64,000 bases of DNA, taken from the NCBI RefSeq assembly GCF_002019605.1, contig NZ_KV917368.1:3858519-3922518 (forward strand), read 5' to 3'. The position numbers and the translations under genes were made by a program. Origin of the DNA: Alkalihalobacterium alkalinitrilicum. GTDB taxonomy: Bacteria; Bacillota; Bacilli; Bacillales; Bacillaceae_F. Positions 1 through 7,142 of the stretch are shown one piece after another. How positions within the stretch are numbered: position 1 is the first letter of the stretch; each line of letters opens with the position of its first letter. Under the pieces are notes generated by a model. That model saw nothing but the letters and a program-made list of their open reading frames with translations, was not told the DNA's origin and ran no database searches.

Positions 1-1
1 A

Positions 2-244
2 ACCTTTGAAGAATTGTTAGAAGTAATGTGTTGGGCACAAATTGGCATTCATAAAAAACCAATTGGTGCACTAAATGTATTACATTATTACGAACCTGTC
101 AGTGAGTTGTTAAAAAAAGCATCAAATGCTGGTTTCATGCCTCAAGCTAATGTTGATTTACTCATTCTGGAAGAGAAACCAGATACTCTTCTAGAAAGAA
201 TGTTTGACAATGTGAGAGGATCTGATGATACGATAGATGTATAG
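2..244 (+). CDS. LOG-family protein, C-terminal part (5' truncated)
   Basis: The reading frame is open from base 2 and carries the end of a LOG/TIGR00730 family Rossmann-fold protein (YvdD-like). The first residues, TFEELLEVMCWAQIG, are the end of the family's PGGxGTxEE motif, followed by the usual IGIHKKPIG segment. Family members are nucleoside 5'-monophosphate phosphoribohydrolases, some of which release free cytokinin-type bases; the role in bacilli is poorly defined. The N-terminal half lies outside the window, so the start cannot be judged. An in-frame TTG at 14 is internal to the conserved motif and is not a real start. The family call is strong; the substrate is unknown. Confidence 0.85.
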   Translation, partial: TFEELLEVMCWAQIGIHKKPIGALNVLHYYEPVSELLKKASNAGFMPQANVDLLILEEKPDTLLERMFDNVRGSDDTIDV

Positions 245-327
245 CCTCATTTTAACAGAAGCGGACTTTTGATGGATCAAGTGTAAAGCTCTTTATAAAG
301 TTGCTAAAGACAATTGAAACGATTGTC

Positions 328-370
328 AGCAAAAGGGCAAAGACACTTCGAGCATGTCTGCTTTTTTGCT
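328..370 (+). terminator. probable terminator of the LOG-family gene
   Basis: Outer arms AGCAAAA (328-334) and TTTTGCT (364-370) and inner arms AGACA (341-345) and TGTCT (355-359) form an interrupted hairpin with a T-run at 362-367. A smaller hairpin, GACAAT/ATTGTC, precedes it at 309-327. The rest of the gap up to 500 shows nothing I recognise. Confidence 0.45.
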
Positions 371-513
371 GTTGATCGCACTATAGAGATTGTATGTACT
401 ATATAGGGAATGTCCAATTTCAAGGGCTGAAATCTGAAGTGAATGAAACAGAAATGACGAAATCCTTAGAGCTCTATTTTGGTTATGTTATGATAGAAAG
501 GCTTCAAAGAAAA

Positions 514-543
514 TTGTCGTTTGAAGTAAAATTTTAGTATAAA
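514..543 (+). promoter_or_regulatory. candidate sigma-A promoter of the desaturase gene
   Basis: TTGTCG (514-519), an 18-nt spacer and TATAAA (538-543) lie about 70 nt upstream of the desaturase start. Both boxes are imperfect, so this is only a candidate. Desaturases of this type are cold-induced through DesKR in B. subtilis; no desKR genes or obvious DesR site are seen here. Confidence 0.35.
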
Positions 544-613
544 AAGGAAGTTATTTTAGAAAGAATAAGCAGTGTGAATATAAAAATAGTGTCAAAGTTG
601 GAAGGAGTATGAA

Positions 614-1708
614 ATGAAGGAATATGAATCACTATCTTGGTATGCAGCTCGAATTAAACCCCATCTCCCAAAAGAGGCGTTTAAGCCTGTACCCTCTCGT
701 CTATTAGGTGGACTAGCGTTTCTTATCATTGCCATAGGAGGGATATTGGCAGTTAGCTTATTGGAACTCAGCCTGTGGTTAAACTTATTGATTACGATTG
801 TTTTAGGGGCAAGTTACGCCAGTCTTGGATTTTTGGGCCATGAAATTCTTCATGGAACTGTCGTTCGGAAACCGTGGCTTCGCGATCTTTTAGGTGCGAT
901 TACGTTTTGGCCATTATGTACTGGACCAAGTCTTTGGCGGAAATGGCATAATATGAACCATCACGTTCATACTCAAGATGAGCATAAAGACCCTGACGCT
1001 TGGATCAGTGCTAGTGAATTAGAAAAAAAACCACTCGTTCGCTTGTTGTATCGAATTCCCCTAGCTATTCGAGCAACCTTTAGTTTGTTTTCATTAGCGC
1101 TAACATTTACAGTCCATTCTTTTCGAATGTTTACTGTTTATATAAAAGACTTTGATCCAAGAAATCGACCAAAAGTATGGGTTCAGTTAGTTTTACCTTG
1201 GGTTTCATGGATAGGTCTTTTATTCGCAATTGGGTTTGTAAAGTGGTTGTTTGTGTTTTTACTACCGTTGTTAATAGCGAATTTTATTGTAATGGCTTAT
1301 ATTTCAACGAACCACAGGCTAAACCCACTCGTACCTGTTAATGATCCGTTAGCGAATAGTTTGTCAGTGACGGTTCCAAAATGGGTGGATGCAATTCACT
1401 TTAACTTTTCGTACCATACGGAACATCATCTGTTTCCGTCGGTCAATCCGAAATATTATCCGCTAGTAAAAGCACATATTAAAAAGAATTGGCCAGAGCG
1501 TTATCATGAAATGCCGTTTTTGAAAGCGATGGTTGCTTTATTTAAAACACCACGAATTTATTACGATCAAAAAGAATTGGTCGATCCACGTGAAGGAATG
1601 ATGTATGGTTCGTTAGGAAATGGACTTAACCCAAATCAAATTATCTCTCGTAGAAGTGATGATGATTTTCAAAGCGAGATCAAGCCATCAAAAAATACAG
1701 ATGTATAA
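614..1708 (+). CDS. membrane fatty acid desaturase
   Basis: A 364-residue integral membrane desaturase (FA_desaturase, PF00487). Three histidine boxes that bind the di-iron centre are visible: HEILH (76-80), HNMNHH (112-117) and HTEHH (268-272). Hydrophobic segments lie near 31-75, 150-175 and 190-230, as expected for the four-helix membrane fold. The family introduces a double bond into acyl chains of membrane lipids using O2 and reduced ferredoxin or flavodoxin; the position of the bond cannot be read from sequence. B. subtilis Des is a delta-5 desaturase of similar length. The ATG at 614 follows GGAAGGAG at good spacing. The gene appears monocistronic. Confidence 0.9.
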   Translation: MKEYESLSWYAARIKPHLPKEAFKPVPSRLLGGLAFLIIAIGGILAVSLLELSLWLNLLITIVLGASYASLGFLGHEILHGTVVRKPWLRDLLGAITFWPLCTGPSLWRKWHNMNHHVHTQDEHKDPDAWISASELEKKPLVRLLYRIPLAIRATFSLFSLALTFTVHSFRMFTVYIKDFDPRNRPKVWVQLVLPWVSWIGLLFAIGFVKWLFVFLLPLLIANFIVMAYISTNHRLNPLVPVNDPLANSLSVTVPKWVDAIHFNFSYHTEHHLFPSVNPKYYPLVKAHIKKNWPERYHEMPFLKAMVALFKTPRIYYDQKELVDPREGMMYGSLGNGLNPNQIISRRSDDDFQSEIKPSKNTDV

Positions 1709-1713
1709 AACGA

Positions 1714-1754
1714 AACGACTATTCAATGGGTCAATGATCCATTGAATAGTCGTT
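1714..1754 (+). terminator. 16-bp perfect hairpin after the desaturase gene
   Basis: The arms at 1714-1729 and 1739-1754 are perfectly complementary over 16 bp (core ACGACTATTCAATGG) around a 9-nt loop. No T-run follows. The right arm ends inside the -35 box of the next promoter. It probably ends the desaturase transcript, but the missing T-run makes this uncertain. Confidence 0.55.
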
Positions 1755-1781
1755 GACAACAGCTGGTGAACTACCTATAAT
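1753..1781 (+). promoter_or_regulatory. consensus sigma-A promoter of the preQ1 riboswitch-queF unit
   Basis: TTGACA (1753-1758), exactly 17 nt, then TATAAT (1776-1781): both boxes match the sigma-A consensus perfectly. Transcription should start near 1788, about 35 nt before the riboswitch aptamer. Such a strong promoter fits a gene whose output is set by premature termination. Confidence 0.85.
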
Positions 1782-1821
1782 TAATTCGGTATAAAAGAAT
1801 ACAAAGCTGTGGTATCGCAGG

Positions 1822-1858
1822 AGAGGTTCTAGCTCAAACCCTCTATAAAAAACTAAGG
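1822..1858 (+). ncRNA. preQ1 class I riboswitch aptamer
   Basis: The sequence matches the preQ1-I aptamer of the B. subtilis queCDEF leader nearly base for base. It has AGAGG (1822-1826), the TTCTAGC loop, CCTCT (1840-1844) closing P1, and the A-rich tail ATAAAAAACTAA that packs into the minor groove and supplies the CUAA strand of the pseudoknot. It lies in the 5' leader of queF, whose enzyme consumes preQ0 and makes preQ1, so ligand and gene agree. preQ1 binding is expected to favour the terminator at 1871-1908. Confidence 0.93.
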
Positions 1859-1870
1859 GAATATTATCAA

Positions 1871-1908
1871 ACGTCATCCTTCCTTTAGGATGCGTTTTTC
1901 TTTTTTTC
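1871..1908 (+). terminator. riboswitch expression platform (intrinsic terminator)
   Basis: CATCCT (1875-1880) pairs with AGGATG (1887-1892). The stem is extended by ACG/CGT around a bulged T and followed by a long T-rich run (1895-1908). It sits 13 nt after the aptamer and about 175 nt before queF. From there to 2083 I see only a weak CGGATAA...TTATCCG inverted repeat (near 1923-1964) and no ORF. Confidence 0.85.
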
Positions 1909-2083
1909 TAGCCATATATGATCGGATAAAGGTAATGTATTAGCCGAATTGGAGATATTATCCGTTTGTCAATTTTATTAGTGAAAATCCAGCTATATTG
2001 GCCAAACTCGAGGTTTTATAAGCCAAGGCGTGAAAACGACAGGCTCCGTTACTCATTTTTATATTAAGAAAGGTGGAAATACA

Positions 2084-2581
2084 GTGGTTGGTAGAAAAGA
2101 TGAAGACCTACAAGATGTAACACTGCTAGGCAATCAAAATACGAAGTACGATTATCAATATAATCCTGAAGTGTTAGAGACGTTTGATAATCAACATCCA
2201 GGACGAGATTATTTCGTAAAATTTAATTGTCCAGAATTTACAACGCTCTGCCCTAAAACAGGACAACCAGATTTTGCAACGATTTATATTAGTTATATAC
2301 CAGATACAAAAATGGTCGAAAGTAAGTCGCTGAAACTGTATTTATTTAGTTTCCGTAATCATGGTGATTTTCATGAAGATAGTGTTAATACAATAATGAA
2401 CGATCTTATAAAATTGATGGAACCACGATATATTGAAGTATGGGGGAAATTTACACCACGTGGGGGAATTTCTATCGATCCATACTGTAATTACGGGCGA
2501 CCAGGTACGAAGTTTGAAGAAATGGCCAATTTTCGTTTGATGAATCATGATTTATATCCTGAGACAATAACGAACCGCTAA
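2084..2581 (+). CDS. queF: NADPH-dependent 7-cyano-7-deazaguanine reductase QueF
   Basis: QueF reduces the nitrile of preQ0 to the aminomethyl group of preQ1 with two NADPH, in queuosine tRNA modification. The unimodular (short) QueF form is recognised by [19 protein letters not shown], with the thioimide-forming Cys at 56 and the proton-donor Asp at 63, and by the C-terminal [13 protein letters not shown] chose GTG at 2084, preceded by AAAGGTGG with 7-nt spacing. This gives 165 residues, the same as the B. subtilis protein, and starts at the conserved VVGRKDEDL region. The frame continues upstream to 2030, but those residues have no counterpart in the family. The gene stands alone, apart from queC/D/E, and is controlled by its own preQ1-I riboswitch. 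Confidence 0.96.
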   Translation: MVGRKDEDLQDVTLLGNQNTKYDYQYNPEVLETFDNQHPGRDYFVKFNCPEFTTLCPKTGQPDFATIYISYIPDTKMVESKSLKLYLFSFRNHGDFHEDSVNTIMNDLIKLMEPRYIEVWGKFTPRGGISIDPYCNYGRPGTKFEEMANFRLMNHDLYPETITNR

Positions 2582-2748
2582 GTTCCATTTGCTTTTTGGT
2601 GAAAAAAGTAATATACTTACATTAGTGTTAAAAAGTCATAAATTGAGATTTTCATATCGGCCTCTTTAATTTGCATTTAGAGTTGTACGGGAACATCTTC
2701 AGTTTTTACTTTTAACAAAGTTTGTTTTTTTTAAGGAGGCCATATATC

Positions 2749-2946
2749 ATGGTAGGAAAAGTAAAATGGTTTAACGCAGAAAAAGGTTTTGGATTTATCG
2801 AGCGCGAAGGTGGAGACGATGTATTCGTACACTTTAGTGCAATTCAAGGTGAAGGCTTTAAGACTTTAGAAGAAGGCCAAGACGTTGAATTTGAAATTGT
2901 TGAAGGAAACCGTGGACCACAAGCAGCTAACGTAACTCGTCTATAA
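2749..2946 (+). CDS. cold-shock protein (Csp family)
   Basis: A 65-residue single cold-shock domain, close to B. subtilis CspB/CspD. RNP1 (KGFGFIE) and RNP2 (VFVHF) are present and would bind single-stranded RNA or DNA as an RNA chaperone. The ATG at 2749 follows TAAGGAGG with ideal spacing; a frame extension back to 2722 is not conserved. The gene is monocistronic with a terminator just downstream. It lies next to the DEAD-box helicase cshA, a protein class that cooperates with Csp proteins on structured mRNA, though each has its own leader. Confidence 0.95.
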   Translation: MVGKVKWFNAEKGFGFIEREGGDDVFVHFSAIQGEGFKTLEEGQDVEFEIVEGNRGPQAANVTRL

Positions 2947-2972
2947 TCGATTAATATACGTTAAGATAATGG

Positions 2973-3003
2973 CCATATTCCGTATGACTGGAATATGGTT
3001 TTT
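2973..3003 (+). terminator. intrinsic terminator of the csp gene
   Basis: CCATATTCC (2973-2981) pairs with GGAATATGG (2990-2998) and is followed by TTTTTCTTCTTTTT. The stretch 3010-3256 before cshA contains no ORF and probably holds the cshA promoter and leader. Confidence 0.85.
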
Positions 3004-3256
3004 CTTCTTTTTACTCCTACTTCCAAAATATGGACCTCATATAGATTGTTCCTCCAGTTGTTTATTTAGGCTATTTTTGCAAACTTGTTGCTATTCAACT
3101 TAAGTGATTTGCTTAGTATACTACAACAGTAAATAGCAAATATTTTAAGAAAGAAGCCTTTATTTAAGAAGTCTTATAATTGGCTCTGATAAATCTGATC
3201 AAAAAAGCAAACGATATAATATAAATAATTTTAGATACAAAGGAGAATAAGATCCA

Positions 3257-4759
3257 TTGGCAACTTTTAAAGAGTTTGGAATACACCAACAAATTGTAAA
3301 AGCAATTACAGACATGGGTTTTGAAGAGGCAACGCCTATTCAAGAACAAACGATTCCTACATTACTTGCAGGAAAAGACGTTATCGGACAAGCACAAACA
3401 GGAACAGGGAAAACCGCAGCTTTTGGTATTCCATTAATTGAAAAGGTAGATATTGAAGCAGGAACGATTCAAGGACTTGTATTAGCACCTACTCGTGAAC
3501 TTGCGGTTCAAGTAGCAGAAGAACTTAATAAGATTGGAAACCTTCGTGGTGTTAGAGCACTACCGATTTACGGTGGACAAGATATCGTCCGACAAATTAA
3601 GGCACTAAAACGTAAACCACAAATTATTGTGGCAACACCAGGTCGTTTTATGGATCATATGCGTCGTAAAACGATTCGTATGAACACAATTGAAATGGTT
3701 ATTTTAGATGAAGCAGATGAAATGTTAAACATGGGCTTTATTGAAGACATTGAAACCATTTTGAAAGAAGTTCCAAATGAACGACAAACACTATTGTTCT
3801 CGGCGACAATGCCTAAACAAATTCGTGGTCTTGCGGAGAAGTTTATGAAGCCAGATGCGGAAGCAATTATGGTTAAATCGGTTGAGATTACTACAGCGAA
3901 TGTTGAACAAGAGTATATGGAAGTATCTGAATCAAAGAAATTCGATGTGCTTAGCCGCATGTTAGACATTCATTCACCGACGTTAGCGATTGTATTCGGT
4001 CGTACGAAAAGACGTGTTGACGAAGTCGCTGAAGCGTTAAATAAACGTGGTTATAGTGCAGAAGGGTTACATGGTGATATTAACCAAAACCAACGTGACC
4101 GTGTCATTAAAAAGTTTAAAGAAGGTACAGTAGAAGTACTTGTTGCGACAGATGTAGCAGCACGTGGTTTAGATATTTCAGGAGTAACGCACGTCTATAA
4201 CTTTGATATTCCACAAGATCCAGAAAGCTATGTTCACCGTATTGGTCGTACAGGTCGTGCTGGAAATAAAGGGTTAGCATTAACACTGGTTACACCAAGA
4301 GAATTGACGCATTTAAAAACAATCGAAAAAACGTCCAACCGTAAAATTACGCGAAAACCTGTGCCAACGTTAGCTGAAGCGATGGAAGGTCAGCTGCGTA
4401 TGACGGTAGAAGGTTTAATGAAGACGGTTGAGGAAAATGATTTCCAATCGTATCGTATGTCAGCTGAACAACTTCTTGACGAAACAGATTCTGTAACGTT
4501 ACTTTCTGCTGCATTGAAAATGTTAACGAAAGAACCAATTGATGTCCCAATCAAGTTAACAGAAGAAGCGCCGCTACGTGTAAAAGGTTTTAAATCTGGC
4601 GGTGGCGGAAGAGGAAAAGGTAAAGGAAAAGGTGGTTTTGGTGGCCGCGGCGGTGATAAAGGCCGTGATCGCGACCGGGATCGCAAAGGTGGTTCAAGAG
4701 GTGGCGGTCCATCGAAAAATGGAAAAGTAAGAGTAGCCGCTTCACGGAAGAAGAAATAA
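3257..4759 (+). CDS. cshA: DEAD-box ATP-dependent RNA helicase CshA
   Basis: A 500-residue helicase with all family motifs: Q motif near 8-31, Walker A AQTGTGKT (46-53), PTREL (78-82), DEAD (151-154), SAT (182-184), and domain 2 with HRIGRTGR (327-334). The C-terminal tail from about 447 is rich in Gly, Arg and Lys (RGG-like), which anchors CshA-type helicases to RNA. CshA unwinds rRNA and mRNA, associates with the RNA degradosome and supports ribosome assembly and cold growth. The start is TTG at 3257 behind AAAGGAG; it begins right at the conserved F-x-x-F-G-I region. Strong downstream terminator; monocistronic. Confidence 0.95.
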   Translation: MATFKEFGIHQQIVKAITDMGFEEATPIQEQTIPTLLAGKDVIGQAQTGTGKTAAFGIPLIEKVDIEAGTIQGLVLAPTRELAVQVAEELNKIGNLRGVRALPIYGGQDIVRQIKALKRKPQIIVATPGRFMDHMRRKTIRMNTIEMVILDEADEMLNMGFIEDIETILKEVPNERQTLLFSATMPKQIRGLAEKFMKPDAEAIMVKSVEITTANVEQEYMEVSESKKFDVLSRMLDIHSPTLAIVFGRTKRRVDEVAEALNKRGYSAEGLHGDINQNQRDRVIKKFKEGTVEVLVATDVAARGLDISGVTHVYNFDIPQDPESYVHRIGRTGRAGNKGLALTLVTPRELTHLKTIEKTSNRKITRKPVPTLAEAMEGQLRMTVEGLMKTVEENDFQSYRMSAEQLLDETDSVTLLSAALKMLTKEPIDVPIKLTEEAPLRVKGFKSGGGGRGKGKGKGGFGGRGGDKGRDRDRDRKGGSRGGGPSKNGKVRVAASRKKK

Positions 4760-4766
4760 AGAATAG

Positions 4767-4818
4767 GGTGCCTGCACTTTTAACACATCATTGAGTTAAA
4801 GGTGCGGGCACCTTTTTT
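4767..4818 (+). terminator. intrinsic terminator of cshA
   Basis: Arms 4767-4784 and 4795-4812 form an 18-bp stem with two wobbles, followed by T6. The arms have the GGTGCC...GGCACC plus AAAGGTGC pattern that recurs at 31921, 39102 and 62487, so this terminator belongs to a dispersed repeat family. Confidence 0.9.
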
Positions 4819-4827
4819 GATTCTCTA

Positions 4828-4844
4828 TGTCAGATTATCTTACA
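4828..4844 (+). promoter_or_regulatory. GlnR/TnrA operator 1 of glnA
   Basis: TGTCAGATTATCTTACA matches the GlnR/TnrA consensus TGTNA-N7-TNACA exactly. Its centre (4836) is 37 bp upstream of the -10 box, about -49, the position at which TnrA activates transcription in B. subtilis. The amtB promoter has a related box at the same distance. Confidence 0.85.
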
Positions 4845-4850
4845 ATAGCG

Positions 4851-4878
4851 TTGCGGAAATTTTGAGATTATTTAAAAT
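4851..4878 (+). promoter_or_regulatory. candidate glnA promoter
   Basis: TTGCGG (4851-4856), 16 nt, then TAAAAT (4873-4878); start expected near 4885. The -35 is poor, as is usual for activator-dependent promoters. An alternative, TTGAGA (4862-4867) with TAACAA (4885-4890), cannot be excluded. Confidence 0.5.
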
Positions 4879-4894
4879 AAGAGGTAACAAGAGA

Positions 4895-4911
4895 TGTTAA
4901 TTAAGATTACA
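4895..4911 (+). promoter_or_regulatory. GlnR/TnrA operator 2 of glnA
   Basis: TGTTAATTAAGATTACA is a second perfect TGTNA-N7-TNACA box, centred about +18 relative to the proposed start and only 18 nt before the ATG. A protein bound here would block or road-block transcription, so the two boxes may act in opposite directions or loop. Confidence 0.8.
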
Positions 4912-4929
4912 TGAAAGGGAAGTGTTAAA

Positions 4930-6285
4930 ATGAGTGCAGTTACTACAAAGGAATTAACGTTAGAGGCGATTAAAGAGATTATTAAAGAAAAACATGTGGA
5001 GCTTTTGCATATGCAATTCGTTGACATTGAAGGTACATTAAAGCATGTAACAGTAACAGCAGAACAAATTGATCAATGTGCTGAAGGAAAAGTAATGTTT
5101 GACGGTTCATCGATTACGGGATTTTCACCAATTAATAAATCAGACTTATATTTACTGCCTGACTTAAATACATTTTGTGTTCTTCCTTGGTCGGTTGAGG
5201 AAGGGTACTCAGAAGCTCGCTTCCTTTGCGGGGTAAAAAACCCAGATGGAACGGATTTTGAAGGAGATCCTCGTCATGTTTTAAAAAGAACAGAAGAGAA
5301 AGCGAAAGAGCAAGGCTATTCAATTAGTGTTGGACCAGAGCTAGAATTTTTCTTATTTGAAACAGACGAAAAAGGACGTCCTACATTAAATACACAAGAT
5401 CTTGGTGGATACTTTGAGCCATCTCCTCATGATTATGGTGAAAAAGTTCGCCTAGCAATCTATCGGACGTTAAAAGAAATGGGCTTCACGATTGAAGCAT
5501 CTCACCATGAAGTAGCAGAAGGTCAGCACGAGATTAACTTTAAGTATGCTGATGCACTAGGTGCTGCAGACAATGCAACTACGTATAAGTGGGTTGTAAA
5601 AACAGTTGCAAGACAATTTGGTTTACATGCATCGTTTATGCCGAAGCCGATTGCAGGTGCAAACGGAAGCGGAATGCATGTTAACATTTCATTATTTGAT
5701 ATTGCAAAGCAAGAAAATGCATTTTATGACGAAAAAGACAGCCGTCAACTTTCAGAGAAATCGTATAAATTTATCGCTGGTTTATTAGACAATATTGATA
5801 ACTTTGTAGCGGTGACAAACCCATTAGTTAACTCTTATAAGAGATTAGTACCAGGTTATGAGGCACCTTGTTACGTTGCTTGGTCTGCATCCAACCGTTC
5901 TGCTCTTATTCGTATTCCAGCTACTCGTGGAGCTGGTACTCGTGTAGAAATCCGTTGTCCAGATCCATCTGCAAACCCATACTTAGCATATGCAATTATT
6001 GCATCTGCAGGTTTAGACGGTATTAACCGTGATCTAGATGTACCAGCTGAAGTTACAGATGATATCTTTAGCATGTCAGCTGCTGAATTAAAAGAAAGAG
6101 GTATCCGTAACTTGCCAACTAGCCTTGAAGCAGCAGTAACTGCACTTGAAGAAGGGCAAATCGGACGCGATACATTAGGCGACCATGTTTTTACAGAGTA
6201 CGTTGATCTAAAGCGTGCTGAGTATGATAGCTTTAGAATAGCTGTTCATGGCTGGGAAATTGACAGCTATCAGACAAAATTCTAA
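4930..6285 (+). CDS. glnA: glutamine synthetase type I, stand-alone, lacking the feedback Arg
   Basis: A 451-residue GS-I enzyme that joins ammonia to glutamate at the cost of ATP. Family segments seen: MFDGSS (56-61), the EFF metal-site region, NGSGMHVN, the VPGYEAP flap and NRSALIRIP. Two departures from B. subtilis GlnA stand out. No glnR precedes it, and the motif GFVR, whose Arg62 carries glutamine feedback inhibition and is needed for contact with TnrA/GlnR, reads GFSP here (Pro67). The enzyme may thus be feedback-insensitive and unable to signal. It is probably a second GS beside a glnR-glnA operon elsewhere, though that cannot be seen. It is monocistronic, with two GlnR/TnrA boxes upstream and a terminator downstream. 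ATG at 4930 follows AAGGGAAGTG. Confidence 0.93.
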   Translation: MSAVTTKELTLEAIKEIIKEKHVELLHMQFVDIEGTLKHVTVTAEQIDQCAEGKVMFDGSSITGFSPINKSDLYLLPDLNTFCVLPWSVEEGYSEARFLCGVKNPDGTDFEGDPRHVLKRTEEKAKEQGYSISVGPELEFFLFETDEKGRPTLNTQDLGGYFEPSPHDYGEKVRLAIYRTLKEMGFTIEASHHEVAEGQHEINFKYADALGAADNATTYKWVVKTVARQFGLHASFMPKPIAGANGSGMHVNISLFDIAKQENAFYDEKDSRQLSEKSYKFIAGLLDNIDNFVAVTNPLVNSYKRLVPGYEAPCYVAWSASNRSALIRIPATRGAGTRVEIRCPDPSANPYLAYAIIASAGLDGINRDLDVPAEVTDDIFSMSAAELKERGIRNLPTSLEAAVTALEEGQIGRDTLGDHVFTEYVDLKRAEYDSFRIAVHGWEIDSYQTKF

Positions 6286-6295
6286 AAACATACAA

Positions 6296-6325
6296 CAAAA
6301 CCGCTCGGAGCTGGGCGGTTTTGTT
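6296..6325 (+). terminator. intrinsic terminator of glnA
   Basis: CAAAACCGC (6296-6304) pairs with GCGGTTTTG (6315-6323) around a 10-nt loop; the T-run is inside the right arm. Confidence 0.8.
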
Positions 6326-6450
6326 TACGTGCAGCAAATAATTTCTAAATTATAAATTAAAGTGTATTACTTTACCCTTAATCATATATAATGTTAATAA
6401 TCCTGTATTGGGTGGAAAACAATTTTAATAAAAGCGATAGGGGTAATAGT

Positions 6451-6762
6451 ATGGATACAATTTTAGTGACAGGTTATGCAAAGGCTCCACAAGGGAGTGC
6501 GATGTATGAAAAGTACAAGTATTCAGGCATTGTATTAGAAATTAATAAGAAAACACATATAATTGAAAATGTTGAATTTACGTTTATAACGAATTTGGCA
6601 AAAGACTACATAAAAAGATTAATGGTTGGTTATGATCTATCAAAGGGTTTAGATGAGATCATAAATAAAATTGAAAGTAACTATATAGCACCATCTACAA
6701 ATTCGGTCATAGTAGCTTTAAAAGCTGCATATAAACGTTATTTGGAAAAAACAAACAGTTGA
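6451..6762 (+). CDS. DUF3870 family protein
   Basis: A 103-residue protein of family DUF3870 (PF12986), recognised by ILVTGYAKAPQGSAM at the start and by the segment THIIENVEFTFITNLAKDYIKRLMVGYDL. Function unknown. I chose ATG 6451, with GATAGGGG upstream, over the longer frame from 6391, whose extra residues are not conserved. DUF3870 genes often sit beside short-chain acid or amino acid catabolism genes (family knowledge, recalled), which agrees with its place just ahead of the transporter-CoA-transferase operon. A TTGACA-N15-TATAAT-like pair overlaps its stop codon, with spacing that is too short. A strong terminator at 6880 separates it from the transporter gene. Confidence 0.75.
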   Translation: MDTILVTGYAKAPQGSAMYEKYKYSGIVLEINKKTHIIENVEFTFITNLAKDYIKRLMVGYDLSKGLDEIINKIESNYIAPSTNSVIVALKAAYKRYLEKTNS

Positions 6763-6879
6763 CATTCTGTAAGATTCGTTATAATTTATAAATATAAAGT
6801 ATTTAAATAGTTCGAAATTACGTGAGAAAAGTGAATTTTTTAATAATTGGAACAAACCATTCCAGTTCAATTAAAGAAT

Positions 6880-6960
6880 ACCTAGCTTTTCCATTAGTAA
6901 TAAAGGGTAGCTTTTGATTCCCCTTATTATTTATGGATGAGCTAGGTTTTTTTGTTTTTC
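6880..6960 (+). terminator. long nested terminator hairpin
   Basis: Outer arms ACCTAGC (6880-6886) and GCTAGGT (6941-6947) are extended inward by CCAT/ATGG and then by TAATAAAGGG (6898-6907) against CCCTTATTA (6921-6929). A long T-run follows (TTTTTTTGTTTTT). The 380-nt gap between the DUF3870 gene and the transporter holds this element, a cre-like site, and a strong AAAGGAGGAG at 6966 with no ORF behind it. Confidence 0.85.
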
Positions 6961-7056
6961 TCGTGAAAGGAGGAGACGGAATAAATAAAATTTTTGAGAA
7001 AGTAATAGGTAATAGCTCAATAGGGAAGTTATAATAATACCCTTTGAACTAAATTT

Positions 7057-7070
7057 TGTAAGCGGTTAAA
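7057..7070 (+). promoter_or_regulatory. cre-like CcpA site
   Basis: TGTAAGCGGTTAAA matches the cre consensus TGWNANCGNTNWCA at all but one position (A for C at position 13). It lies 73 bp before the first transporter gene. The paralogous transporter at 19842 has a perfect cre, which supports this one. Confidence 0.6.
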
Positions 7071-7142
7071 TAAGGCAACACAAGAGCCTATTTAAAATAC
7101 TCTTGAGTTAAATCAACGTAGAAGTAAAAGGGGGAACAAAGA

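Noticed and set aside
2030-2083. N-terminal extension of QueF from GTG 2030
   Set aside because: No ribosome binding site, residues without family counterpart, and GTG 2084 gives the exact family length.
3164-3349. Minus-strand 61-codon ORF upstream of cshA
   Set aside because: Overlaps the cshA start and leader, no ribosome binding site, cysteine- and phenylalanine-rich shadow composition.
4390-4686. Minus-strand 98-codon ORF rich in Pro and Arg
   Set aside because: Antisense of the Gly/Arg-rich tail of cshA.
6966-7030. Short leader peptide behind AAAGGAGGAG at 6966
   Set aside because: No ATG, GTG or TTG opens a frame of useful length at proper spacing.
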